From: Culex pipiens pallens
Taxonomy: Eukaryota; Arthropoda; Insecta; Diptera; Culicidae
Assembly (NCBI RefSeq): GCF_016801865.2
Contig: NC_068939.1
Span: 154,634,240 to 154,698,239, forward strand
Reading direction: 5' to 3'
Length of the DNA: 64,000 nucleotides
Shown here piece after piece: positions 1 through 9,133 of this stretch. Position 1 is the stretch's first letter. Every line of letters starts with the position of its first letter. The translations under genes and the position numbers were made by a program. The notes under the pieces are model-generated. The model was not told the DNA's origin. It saw nothing but the letters and a program-made list of their open reading frames with translations, and did no database searches.

Positions 1-1156
1 CTCTACGCATGGCCCTCGCAACGCGCCACAGAGTGCTCATGGACGTATCTGCTGGTAGTCCTTCAACGAACTCCCGCCAGTACATTCGCTTCTTCCGCTT
101 CAGAGTATTACTGTACCTGCGATCAAGAGCTCTGTACTTTTGGAAGTTCGCTCGGATTCCACACTTGCAGAAGTCCACATAAGCTTCTGACCTGGCCGCC
201 GAGAGATCCGTACACTCCTTGTCCCACCAGGGAAGTGGAGGGCGCGTTCGGATGTACGGTCCCGGGACGGGTTTCGTCTGAGCTTGTAACGCACTGTCAT
301 AGATCAAATTAGCCAGATACGCATATTCTTCAAGCGGTGCCAACCCATCTCGCAACTCAACTCCAATGGAGACTGCCTCCGCGTACTGTTTCCAGTCGAT
401 ATTTCGCGTCAGATCGTAAGGCATCTCCACCGTTGTCGATTGCTGTGGGCCATGGCTAACCAGAATAGCGATCGGCAAATGATCACTGCCACGAGGATCT
501 TGGAGCACGTTCCAGTCACAGAGAACTGCCAAACTGTTGGAACAGAGCGACAAGTCGATGGCACTCGCCTTCGTACCGGACGAAGTTGGCGTTGGTGGTG
601 TTGCAATCCGCGTAACTTGCTTGTCCCTGTTTAGGAGGGTCATCTGGAAGTCGTCGCACAGTTCATGAATCAGATATGCTTGAGGGTCTGTCTTGTGGCT
701 TCCCCACTCGGTGCTGTGAAGATTAAAGTCACCCAGAACCAGTCGCGGTGCCTGCAACAGCTCAAGCATACCCCACAACTTTTGTCGAGTTAACGACACC
801 TGTGGGGGAACATAGACGGACACAATGCAAATGTCCAGTCCTCTGATCCTGGCCTGTACTGCGACTGCTTCGATTCCTCCTAGCTTCGGGAGCGTGACCT
901 TTCTAAAAGTGTGGCATTTCCTGACCCCAATCAGTACGCCTCCACCTCTATTTGGCCCTGTCCTGCTCTCTGTGATGATGTTGTACCCCCGGAAAGCTGG
1001 CGTCTCATCTCCGATAAGAAACGTTTCGCTCAGCGCAAACACATCACAGTCCCGTTCGAATGCGAATTGTTGAAAATCGTTTAACTTGGGGGTTAAACTT
1101 CTACAATTCCATTGTAGAAAGGAGATGCCGTTTTTCGTTTTTGGTGTATTACCCAT
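1..1156 (-). CDS. I-like ORF2, N-terminal endonuclease part (truncated by window edge)
   Basis: Start of the ORF2 polyprotein, about 385 codons. The ATG lies in the sequence ATGGGTAA, overlapping the ORF1 stop by 8 nt, as in the complete copy. The visible part is the APE-type endonuclease, with the N-terminal QWNCRS motif, an SETFL motif and the GDFNLHSTEWGS motif, ending in the linker before the reverse transcriptase. The frame appears open to the window edge. The endonuclease nicks target DNA to prime reverse transcription. Intactness beyond the edge is unknown. Confidence 0.8.
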   Translation of the reverse strand, partial: MGNTPKTKNGISFLQWNCRSLTPKLNDFQQFAFERDCDVFALSETFLIGDETPAFRGYNIITESRTGPNRGGGVLIGVRKCHTFRKVTLPKLGGIEAVAVQARIRGLDICIVSVYVPPQVSLTRQKLWGMLELLQAPRLVLGDFNLHSTEWGSHKTDPQAYLIHELCDDFQMTLLNRDKQVTRIATPPTPTSSGTKASAIDLSLCSNSLAVLCDWNVLQDPRGSDHLPIAILVSHGPQQSTTVEMPYDLTRNIDWKQYAEAVSIGVELRDGLAPLEEYAYLANLIYDSALQAQTKPVPGPYIRTRPPLPWWDKECTDLSAARSEAYVDFCKCGIRANFQKYRALDRRYSNTLKRKKRMYWREFVEGLPADTSMSTLWRVARAMRR

Positions 1157-2804
1157 CAAAGGAAATGAACGACAAGAGGGGCATCGTGCTAGCAAGCTGT
1201 TTCCCGATGTGTCTAGCGAGAGGCTCAAACCGCTTTATGATTAAACGCGTCGGTTCACTCACAAAAGAGCACAGCCATTCCACGATTGTGGAAAAAGGAA
1301 GGACTCCTTTGAAGGCATCGGTGATCGGATTCGGTTGAGGAACCGTTTTTAGGGGGATCTTTGGCAGCTTGGGAACGGGCTTCAGCGGTTTGAGAGGAAT
1401 CGGTGCCGGCTTCGGTGTCGGCTTCGGAGCGGGCTTCGGAGCGGGCTTACCCGACGGACCGAAAGGAAAATCCTCCTCGAAGTTCAACGAGTCACTTTCC
1501 TTACCCTTGCCGCCAGCGGCTTTCCTGGACTTGGAAGCCTTGTTGCGCTTCGGGTTTGGCCCGGAAGAGTCACTTTCCTCGTCTCTCTGGAAGAGGACCT
1601 CCACATCGGATTCTTCGTCCCCCGAATCTTCGTCCGCCAAAGGAGCGAAGCGATTGGGATGGGTCACCTGACTAAGGATTTCCGCGAAGGACTTCTTGGA
1701 GCGTTCCCTCAAGGATCGCTTCATCTTGTCCTCGCGCTCCTTGTACTTTGGGCACTGCCGAGTTTTGTGCGGTTCCCCGCCACAAAGCAGGCATTTTTCA
1801 GCCTGCTTTTGGCAATCCACGTCCTTGTGGGGGCCGGCGCACTTTGAGCACTTGCTCTTGTTGCTGCAGTAGGTCTTGGTGTGTCCCAACTGCTGGCAGT
1901 TTTCGCAGCTCATCACTCGCGGAACGTACAATCGAACTGGAAGCCGAAGCTTGTACAGCTCAATGTAGTCCGGCAGAGCTGACCCTGCAAAAGTCACCCG
2001 GAACGAGGCAGAAGGAATGAACTTCTTCTGGCCACCCTCGGAGGTGACGTTGCCCAGTTGCCGGCACTCGAGTACCTCCACAGCTGGAAGTTTAGGGTTC
2101 TTGAAGCGTCCCACCGCCCTTGAGAGGTCGACAAGCGACAGACTGTCATCGGTCACCACGCCATCGATTTCGACTTTGTGGGCCGGAATCCAAACACGGT
2201 ACTCAATGCTGAACCGCAGATCAGTAACGATCTGATTAGCTTGCACCGCGGAGTTCACGATCACGCGGAGCTTGCTCTTGTTCAGCTTGGTACATTCGAC
2301 CACCCCAGGATAGTGCTTCTGCAAATCCTTGGTGATCTGTACAAAGTTTAACGGCTTCTGTTTGGGCCGGAAGAAGACCACCCATTCCGTTTGCGATCCC
2401 TCTTGATACTGACGAGGACGAGGAATCGGTTTTTGGGAATGAGGATTCAGGGGCGGGGGGGGATTTGGATCTGGATTCGGCACCGGTGTTTTAGGAGGAA
2501 TTGGATCTGGATTGGGAGGAATCGGTTCTGGAGTCAAGGGAGGAATCGGGTCTGGAGTCAAGGGAGGAATCGGTGGTTGAGGGGGAACCGGATTCGGATC
2601 TGATTTAGGACGCTTTCGCTTCTTCCTCTTAGACCCGTCCGTGGATCCCCCTTTACCGTCAGCATCCTTATCCTTCAGGAAGTGGTCCCTGTTGGTGGTG
2701 TTTGAAGGAACTCCCGAGACAGAGTCCTCCATTTCCACGTCCTCGTCACCATCAATGGTTGAATCGAAATCAGATTCCTCGTGTTCCGACTCGGTCGGAT
2801 CCAT
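1149..2804 (-). CDS. I-like ORF1, gag-like nucleic-acid-binding protein
   Basis: A 551-residue protein. I chose the start MDPTES because homology with the second copy begins there, and residues upstream of it differ between copies. An acidic N-terminus is followed by a proline-rich tract of PNPDPIPP-type repeats, a central RNA-binding-like region, then three cysteine/histidine knuckles starting near CENCQQLGHTKTYC, and a lysine/proline-rich tail. Such ORF1 proteins coat the element RNA in the cytoplasm. The proline-rich tracts are the main place where the copies differ in length. No stop or frameshift was seen. Confidence 0.88.
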   Translation of the reverse strand: MDPTESEHEESDFDSTIDGDEDVEMEDSVSGVPSNTTNRDHFLKDKDADGKGGSTDGSKRKKRKRPKSDPNPVPPQPPIPPLTPDPIPPLTPEPIPPNPDPIPPKTPVPNPDPNPPPPLNPHSQKPIPRPRQYQEGSQTEWVVFFRPKQKPLNFVQITKDLQKHYPGVVECTKLNKSKLRVIVNSAVQANQIVTDLRFSIEYRVWIPAHKVEIDGVVTDDSLSLVDLSRAVGRFKNPKLPAVEVLECRQLGNVTSEGGQKKFIPSASFRVTFAGSALPDYIELYKLRLPVRLYVPRVMSCENCQQLGHTKTYCSNKSKCSKCAGPHKDVDCQKQAEKCLLCGGEPHKTRQCPKYKEREDKMKRSLRERSKKSFAEILSQVTHPNRFAPLADEDSGDEESDVEVLFQRDEESDSSGPNPKRNKASKSRKAAGGKGKESDSLNFEEDFPFGPSGKPAPKPAPKPTPKPAPIPLKPLKPVPKLPKIPLKTVPQPNPITDAFKGVLPFSTIVEWLCSFVSEPTRLIIKRFEPLARHIGKQLASTMPLLSFISFDG

Positions 2805-3402
2805 GATTGAGGAAAAAAACGGAAGAAAACTAATCAAAACCAAAAATAAGACTAAAATAACGCAGAAGAAATGAGAAAAAAAAAATCTAACAGGAAAAAA
2901 AAAACTATGAGAAAAAAAAAAAAACTAAAAGCAAACAAAAAACTCGCCTTTCGCACTCACCGCCGAACTGGCCGCACTGGCTGCCGCCCGCAGCGGGATG
3001 CGCGGGAAGCTCGTTTGCGCGCGCTTGTTGTTGTTGTTGTTGTGCTGCCTGCTGCCAGCCACGTAAACAACGGGGTTGTCTCCGACCTGGCCTGGACGAA
3101 AACTGGTCCGCCGACCGCAGTCGACTCTCCGGGGCCGATTCCACCGACCAACGACCGTCTCTCGCCTCAGCTGCCTCCGCGGCCGCTGCTGCTCACTCCT
3201 CCTGCTGCTGCTGCTCGGATGCAGGAACTCGTTCCTCTTCCGCTGCTGCACCGCCGCCGTGTCCACGACGACCAGATTGTGGCCTCTCTGACCACCGGAA
3301 CGGGCTTGTCCGCTCGCACACGCCTCGGAATCGCCGTGAAAAACGCACCAAACACACCGCGAAAAAACACGACTAACCGCTGAGACTTCTGCCGGAGCAA
3401 TG
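2805..3402 (-). promoter_or_regulatory. I-like 5' UTR and probable internal promoter, copy 1
   Basis: About 600 bp between the element 5' end and ORF1. It has a GC-rich outer half with GTT/CTG runs and an A-rich inner part (about 2870-2940). The same layout is found in copy 2. LINE 5' UTRs normally carry an internal promoter; that it does so here is inference. It lies head-to-head with VPS33A. Confidence 0.5.
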
Positions 3403-3426
3403 AGATCCCTGGGTTCATAGCGAAAG

Positions 3427-5443
3427 ATGGACTCAACGCTGGACAAGAAGCTGCTCGGCTTTCGCCAGATCGCGCAGGAAAAGCTTCGCAACATCCTGTA
3501 CTCGATCCCGCTGGAAAAGGACCTGGTGATCGAACCGGCCCTCATCAAACCCCTGGAACATGTGGTGGGTGCTTCGTGGCTGAGGTACAGAATAGCTATA
3601 CTAAATTTTTACAAGAGTTTTTTCTGTGATTGATGGATGATGAATTTCCAGGAAGAATGGCATCGACAAGATCTACAAGTTTGACCCGAAGAACCCACCG
3701 CCCAAGCGGAAGCAGTTTCTGTACTTTCTGAGCGCGAATCTGTTGCAGTTCAAGAGTGCGCTGGACCAGATCAGCAGCTTCCAGAGTCAAACGTCGAGCA
3801 GTTTGATGGTGGCGGAAGCGGATCGTACCGGCCACGGGCAGTACCACGTGGTGGTGTTTCCACTGGTGTTGGCCAGCTTTGAGCAGCTGCTGGAGGAGGA
3901 AGGCTTGTACGGGTCGGTTCAGCTGTACAGCTTCCAGTGGGACTTTATTGCGCTGGACCAGGGACTGCTGAGTTTGGAGTTGCCGAATGTGTTTGGGGAT
4001 GTGTTTGTGCGGGAGGATCGGTCGATGTTGGGCTCGATCGCGCAGAGTTTGAGGGTGTTCAATATGGTGGCGGGGAGGCCGAATATGGTTTTTACCTTGG
4101 GGGAGAACTCGGAGAAGGTGTTTCAGATGATGCAGCGGATTGACGCGGGGAAGAAGGTGAAGAGTGGAGCTGGGAAGGAGGTGCCTGATTTTAGCACGAT
4201 GCTGATTGTGGACAGGGATCGGGATTATCCGTCGTGTTTGCTGACTCCGGTGGTTTACTCGGGGTTGCTGCTGGAAATTCACAAGTTTGTGTCTGGGTCG
4301 TTGACGATTGAGTCGTCTGGGAATAAGATTAAGAGTGGGAAGCTAACGATTCTGCAGAAGGATGAGCCGCAGAAGTCGAAACAGGAAAGCACGAACCTTC
4401 GGATGAATGCCACGCAGGACGTGATCTACCAGGAGAACAGGTATCGACACTTTTCGGAGGTGATCGGATTGCTGAGTTCGCAGGCGAAGGCACTCGGGCT
4501 GGAGGGAAAGATGTACTCCAAGGACATGAAGCTGTCCGAAATGAAGGACTACGTAACGAACAAGTTGCCAAAGGTGGCCGCTCAGAAGAAGGAATTGTTC
4601 AAGCATCTGCTGCTTTGCGAAACCATCGTCGATGAAATCGGTGGCAACTTTGAGAAGCATCAACTGATTGAGGAAAGTATTTTGACCAACACGAACCGCA
4701 AGCAAATTATGTCCTACATTGACGAACTGATGGCGGCCGATGCCCACAAGTACAACACCTTAAGGTTGATTTGTCTGTACCACGTGACGTTGGGACTGAC
4801 GAGCGAAGACATGACCAAACTGATGACCGCCTATCTGAACGCGTTCGGATATCACCACCTGACTGTGTTCAACAGCTTGACGACCGCTCGACTATTCCCC
4901 GACACGACCAACCTGACCAAGGCGAAAATCCTCTCGCAGATTTCGATACCGATCCTCAAATCTCCCTTTCAAATCGAAGCCAACAAGCTGAAGCTTCTCC
5001 CCACCGATTCCAACGACTCGAACACCCCGGTCAGCTCTCCCACCAGCCCAACCGGACCGGGCAAGAAGCAGCAATGCCCGAGCTACGTCTTCAACGGCAA
5101 CTACATTCCACTGGTGGCCCAACTGAGTCAGATGATTCTGAGCGCGACCAGCTTCGACGAGCTGAACAACCGCTTCGGCCATCTGGAACGACTCAAGCTC
5201 GGCGCCAAGAACTTTGTCCCGAAAACGATTCGCGAGCTGTCCATCACGAGCGCCAAAGCGGAAGTCAACCTGCTGCTGCCGCTCAAGGCGAAGACGATTT
5301 TCGTGTTTGTGGTCGGGGGTGTTAGTTATGCGGAAGTGGCAGCCTGCCACGTGGTAGAGAAGTGGACCGGCGGAAAGATCATCCTCGCGTCGGATACGGT
5401 TCTTTCGGGATGCGATCTGATTGAGAGCGTCGTAGGATGTTGA
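3427..5443 (+). CDS. Vps33A: Vacuolar sorting protein VPS33A (Sec1/Munc18 family; carnation homologue)
   Basis: Exons 3427-3584 and 3652-5443, joined across a 67-bp GT-AG intron, give 649 residues, close to the size of Drosophila carnation. The protein begins MDSTLDKKLLGFRQIAQEK and shows Sec1-family sequence throughout, including the DRDRDYPSCLLTPVVYSGLL stretch near the end of domain 2 and the C-terminal FVVGGVSYAEVAA segment. By family knowledge it is the SM subunit of the HOPS/CORVET tethering complexes and clasps SNAREs at late endosomes and lysosomes. In flies it is needed for pigment granules. An I-like retrotransposon ends 24 bp upstream of the ATG, so the native 5' UTR or promoter is displaced or replaced. 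It converges with the neugrin-like gene. Codon use is strongly GC-ending, unlike the flanking repeats. Confidence 0.95.
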
Positions 5444-5449
5444 GTTATG

Positions 5450-5455
5450 AATAAA
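5450..5455 (+). terminator. Poly(A) signal of VPS33A
   Basis: AATAAA seven bases after the stop codon. The stop codons of the two convergent genes are only 126 bp apart, so this is the only good plus-strand signal available. Confidence 0.7.
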
Positions 5456-5569
5456 GGACAGTTTCTTTCCTGGAAATTAATCACGCTTTTCTTTCAACTG
5501 TGCAACTTTACTCGAGATCCTAACCTTATGCTACGGAATCACAATAACAGTATCAAGTAACGCGTGACC

Positions 5570-6664
5570 TCAGCGACCGCTTCGTCCCGCCATGCCAGGC
5601 ACTCTGTATAGGAACTCTCCGTCGTCGTCGTAGAAGCAATCGTCCAGCTGATACGTGGCGCCTTTGCGGTACAGTTTCTTGGGGATTTTGACGAACTCCC
5701 GAATTTCTGACCGCGCAGCACCTCTAATCTCTGGCAGGGGAACCGCTCCCGTTTCGTGCTTTTGCACCTTCAACTCCTCGATTCGCTCCACAAGATCGGT
5801 GTTGACCATTTGCGATTGTGTCGCTTCTACTGCTGGAGGAGTACCTTGCTCATGTTTCATCTGCCGCAGCGTTTTGTGACGACGATCCGACACCTCACCC
5901 ATCAGGAACATATCATCGTTGGGAGCTCTGAACGGGATATCCGGGGTTGAAGCGGAGCGTTGCTCTTCACCTAGAAGTTTCTGTTCCTCGACAGGAGTGT
6001 CAGCGTACTTCTTGCAGCTGGTTATGATTTGGGAAAATTCGCCGCCTTCCGGAAGCTGCTGAATCTCGTACAGGCGCTTGGTTTCCAACTTAGGTTTCTG
6101 GACTTCCTGGAAGTTTCTATGAACGAACTTGTTCAGGTGTTCGGCGAATCCGTCGTCAATGTTCTTAATCCTCCCGGATTTCAGCATTTCCCAGTTTTCG
6201 CGGACGGTTTCGTCGTGCCGCTGAACTCGGCCCGCATCCCGCGGCGTCCACTTGGCCTTGACGATCTTCGCCACGGTGTACCGATCCGCGGGGAAGCTCT
6301 CCACCAGCTTGTCGATGGTCCAATCTTCCGGGTCAAAGTTGTGCAGGTAGCGGATCTGTTCCTTCTCGGACCAGGTCAGAAAGTTGAGCTGCTTTGTCTT
6401 GAAGTACTTGTTCCCGACGATCCAGCTCTGCAGGCGCTCCCGGTACTGCTGGGTTTCCTTCTCGTACTGCCGATGCGACTTTGCCACCCCACTAAAGTCC
6501 ACCTCATCGATCTGTTCCAACTCTTCGAGGTCGGTCTTCAGCTGGTCATCGTTCAGCAGGCCCATCTGACGATCCACGCCAGGGTTGCGGGCCCGCCGGA
6601 CATAGTTCCGTGCCAACAGCACCTTCTGCTTAGTGTCCGCGAGCTTGAGGATAGTTCGTAACAT
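5570..6664 (-). CDS. Neugrin-family mitochondrial protein
   Basis: Single-exon frame of 364 residues from ATG at 6664. The middle part, roughly residues 95-150, contains LTWSEKEQIRYLHNFDPEDW followed by a VAKIVKAKWTPR segment. This is the helical signature of the neugrin (NGRN/Rrg9) family. Human neugrin acts in the mitochondrial matrix with the 16S rRNA pseudouridylation module and is required for mitochondrial translation. The arginine-rich N-terminus (KVLLARNYVRRARNPG) fits a mitochondrial targeting sequence. The C-terminal third is charged and less conserved. Assignment rests on the neugrin core only. Confidence 0.82.
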   Translation of the reverse strand: MLRTILKLADTKQKVLLARNYVRRARNPGVDRQMGLLNDDQLKTDLEELEQIDEVDFSGVAKSHRQYEKETQQYRERLQSWIVGNKYFKTKQLNFLTWSEKEQIRYLHNFDPEDWTIDKLVESFPADRYTVAKIVKAKWTPRDAGRVQRHDETVRENWEMLKSGRIKNIDDGFAEHLNKFVHRNFQEVQKPKLETKRLYEIQQLPEGGEFSQIITSCKKYADTPVEEQKLLGEEQRSASTPDIPFRAPNDDMFLMGEVSDRRHKTLRQMKHEQGTPPAVEATQSQMVNTDLVERIEELKVQKHETGAVPLPEIRGAARSEIREFVKIPKKLYRKGATYQLDDCFYDDDGEFLYRVPGMAGRSGR

Positions 6665-6839
6665 TTTGCTTTATAAAACTGAAAATTGTGACCTGAATTT
6701 AGAACTTTTTTAGCAGACGACGATTTATTATTTATGTTATTTTTTCGATATTGCACATGGAACTACTGAAATGACACTTCTAAGCGCAAACTGCGAAAAT
6801 CACGGCAGCAATTCAGAGCATTTCACGGCAATCTTCAAC

Positions 6840-8967
6840 CACAGACAAACAGACGTGACTCTCCATACAAATTATTTTTGAAATCCATCGTCCTTCATCA
6901 AACCACCTAATCACGGCGACGCCAGCGCTGTCTGGTGAGCTGATGCCGAAGCGCAGCCCAAAACATACCAATACAAACTCATTACTGTTACGTGTCATGT
7001 CAGTGTATGCGTGAGATAATCAAGCCTTAACGATTGTAAACAACAACAGCTGCTTCAAAATTAGTCTGTTGCTGATCGTCAGTACCCGATTAAAAAAATC
7101 AACACCGACATCCGAAGATGACGGTGGGTCGGTTCCACGGTTGCTTCCGTTTCCATTGGCAGAACCTCATGAGACAAATCATGCGCAGCACCAGCAACGA
7201 TGCACCACAACCGCAACGACAGAGACCAAACCACTGGTCCTCCCCGTAGCTTCCAAGTTCGGTCGAAGAATCCCCCTCCCCGGGGGGGTTTGGAAACATC
7301 CGCGGGGAACGTGTCCACGGCGCAGTTAAGTTACGCCAAAAACAAAAGCAAAAAAATGGCGAATGAGACGAAAAAAAAATGCAAAGATTCCAAAAAACGC
7401 TGCTGCAAAATAGATCGACGGAACATCACCAAAAAGCCAAAAGGACGACCAGCAGCAGCAATCTGAGCAGCAGTTTACGAAGGATAAGCAGGTTGCTCCG
7501 AAGGATCCGGCATCCTCCACAGTAGCGGGCGCCTCAGCAGCAGCCTCGACATCGGCAGGCAGTTGAGTAGGCCTACCGGGTTAATAGTGGGGCAAAAGGT
7601 ATGTCCTCGCTAGTCTGCCGCTCATCTAACCTTGGCCCAGACTGCCAAAATCTTGTCCCGCAAAGCATGGACTATGGATCACCGTTAGAATTCCGGAATT
7701 CCATCATATTTTTATTTGTTTTCATTCGCTGTCTCACACGTGCTCACGCTCAACTTAGAAAAACAAAAACACACACATCACACATACTAAGAAAAGACGG
7801 GCGAACTGTCACGACAGCAGCGCCATCAGCGCCGGGTGAGTGGATGCCGAAACAAAAATGCATTTGAAATACACTGAAAGAAAGGCACATAGTAATGTCA
7901 CATGTTTTACACATGAATCTGCCCCATACCACTAAGCATGTGAATGTCATGTGAAAATCATATCAAAATGGTTCAAAATGCGATGCGGTAAATTCAAGTG
8001 AAATTTTCATCATAATTAAATGAAAAACACGTTACCTTCAAGTGTCATCGCACATGATTGTCACGTGAAATCCTTGTGAATGTGAAATGGGAATCACGTA
8101 CTTTTTTTTTCTTTTGTTGCTGTTAAATATCGGTAAAAAAATCCAAAAATTGTTTTTTTTATTTTTCACATTTTATTTCACGCATATATTTAATTATCAA
8201 CAACACATAACTCTTGGTCATCCTCATTCACTGGTCACTTAAGTACACATCGTACTGTCCGCAAATACTCTTTCGTGGACAATTTTGCACTTTCGGAGTC
8301 CTCGAACACCAGCACTGAATGCTCCTAAAGCTGCATCCCAATCCGGTTCACAGTAATCCGCAGGATGTTTTGCACTTGAAAAAAGACTCACGAACTTGGT
8401 TTCCTGGAAACAAAAAGTATTATGAAACTTCTTAGCAAAGCATTACTTTATAATTGCATCATTACTTACCATCGTCAAAATAACGATTCTTTGTGAAAAT
8501 TCAGACGAATACCTTGAATAATTGAAATAAAAAACGAGTTCAAAAGACGAGCTCAAATCGTGAATTTTTCCTTCTCGCCATCTTGCTTATTGATTTGCTG
8601 AACTAATTTGCAACACTCGACATTCAAATTCAAAACATCTGGTTTTAACGTGAATTTCCCTTCACTATCAAAGGAAAAGTCAAATGGGGCAAATCGAAGT
8701 GGAATTCACTTGAATCCGCAGTGAACACCATGTGATAAAAGAGTGAAGCGGTTTTCGGTTGGGATCAGCTGATTTCAAATGATTTTCACATCAATGGAAC
8801 CAGAAAAAACTATCGAAGTCATTGGATAAGCATGTGAAATTATCGTGATGATTTTTGGAGCAGCTCACGTGAAAAAACACTTGAGTTTGCTATGTCAGAT
8901 TTTTTCAGTGTAGCCGTTTTTGGAGGACGATGGTTCCGCACTCGAGTGTCCCGTCTGTTTGTCTGTG
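6840..8967. mobile_element. TIR DNA transposon with 7-bp TSD, copy X1 (carries a MITE)
   Basis: Ends are inverted repeats starting CACAGACAAACAGACG. The flanks are 7-bp direct repeats CTTCAAC (6833-6839 and 8968-8974). A second copy (55240-56456, opposite orientation) has the same ends and its own 7-bp duplication. Internal sequence resembles a small gene: a start MTVGRFHG, a segment ending VWKHPRGTCPRR, and a glutamine-rich frame QKDDQQQQSEQQ with an alanine/serine-rich tail. Frames are broken. A 1,039-bp MITE sits at 7872-8910, and copy X2 shows the empty site. The superfamily is not certain; 7-bp duplications are compatible with P-like elements. Confidence 0.8.
7872..8910 (-). mobile_element. 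MITE family A, copy A1, with a small spliced unit
   Basis: Inverted ends CACTGAAA, flanked by TA on both sides; the empty site is visible in transposon copy X2. Subterminal regions are dense in CACATG, CATGTG and CACGTG words. Read on the minus strand, the middle holds ATGGC at 8581, a GTAAG...CCAG intron (8404-8469), a second exon open for 54 codons to the stop at 8239, and AATAAA at 8172-8177. The first exon frame contains stops. The same layout recurs in copy A2 at 47742-48828. Confidence 0.82.
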
Positions 8968-9133
8968 CTTCAACTTCGCGGTTATCATGAAAACGCGACA
9001 AATTGTCTAGCCCACGCATGCCTAGCATCAAAACAAAGAATACGCCCTTTACAAACCAACGTCAGAGCGTCGCTCTGTCAATCAATGAAAAGTTTGTGAA
9101 TGAACACAACAACAATCAGCCCGATGGAACACC

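Larger units (their letters stand above)
1..3402 (-). mobile_element. I-like non-LTR retrotransposon, copy 1 (5' part)
   Basis: Minus-strand LINE entering from the left edge. It aligns without gaps over its first 1.15 kb to a complete copy at 15182-21535 (position 1 matches 18130) and has the same layout: 5' UTR, gag-like ORF1, then ORF2. Its 5' end is placed at 3402 because the match to the complete copy stops after the shared GCAATG. The 3' half lies outside the window, so its target duplication cannot be checked. The two copies differ by scattered substitutions and small indels in the proline-rich parts of ORF1, so they are recent relatives. Confidence 0.9.

Noticed and set aside
3596..4282. 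Gln/His-rich 228-codon minus-strand frame within VPS33A
   Set aside because: Antisense shadow of the VPS33A coding sequence.
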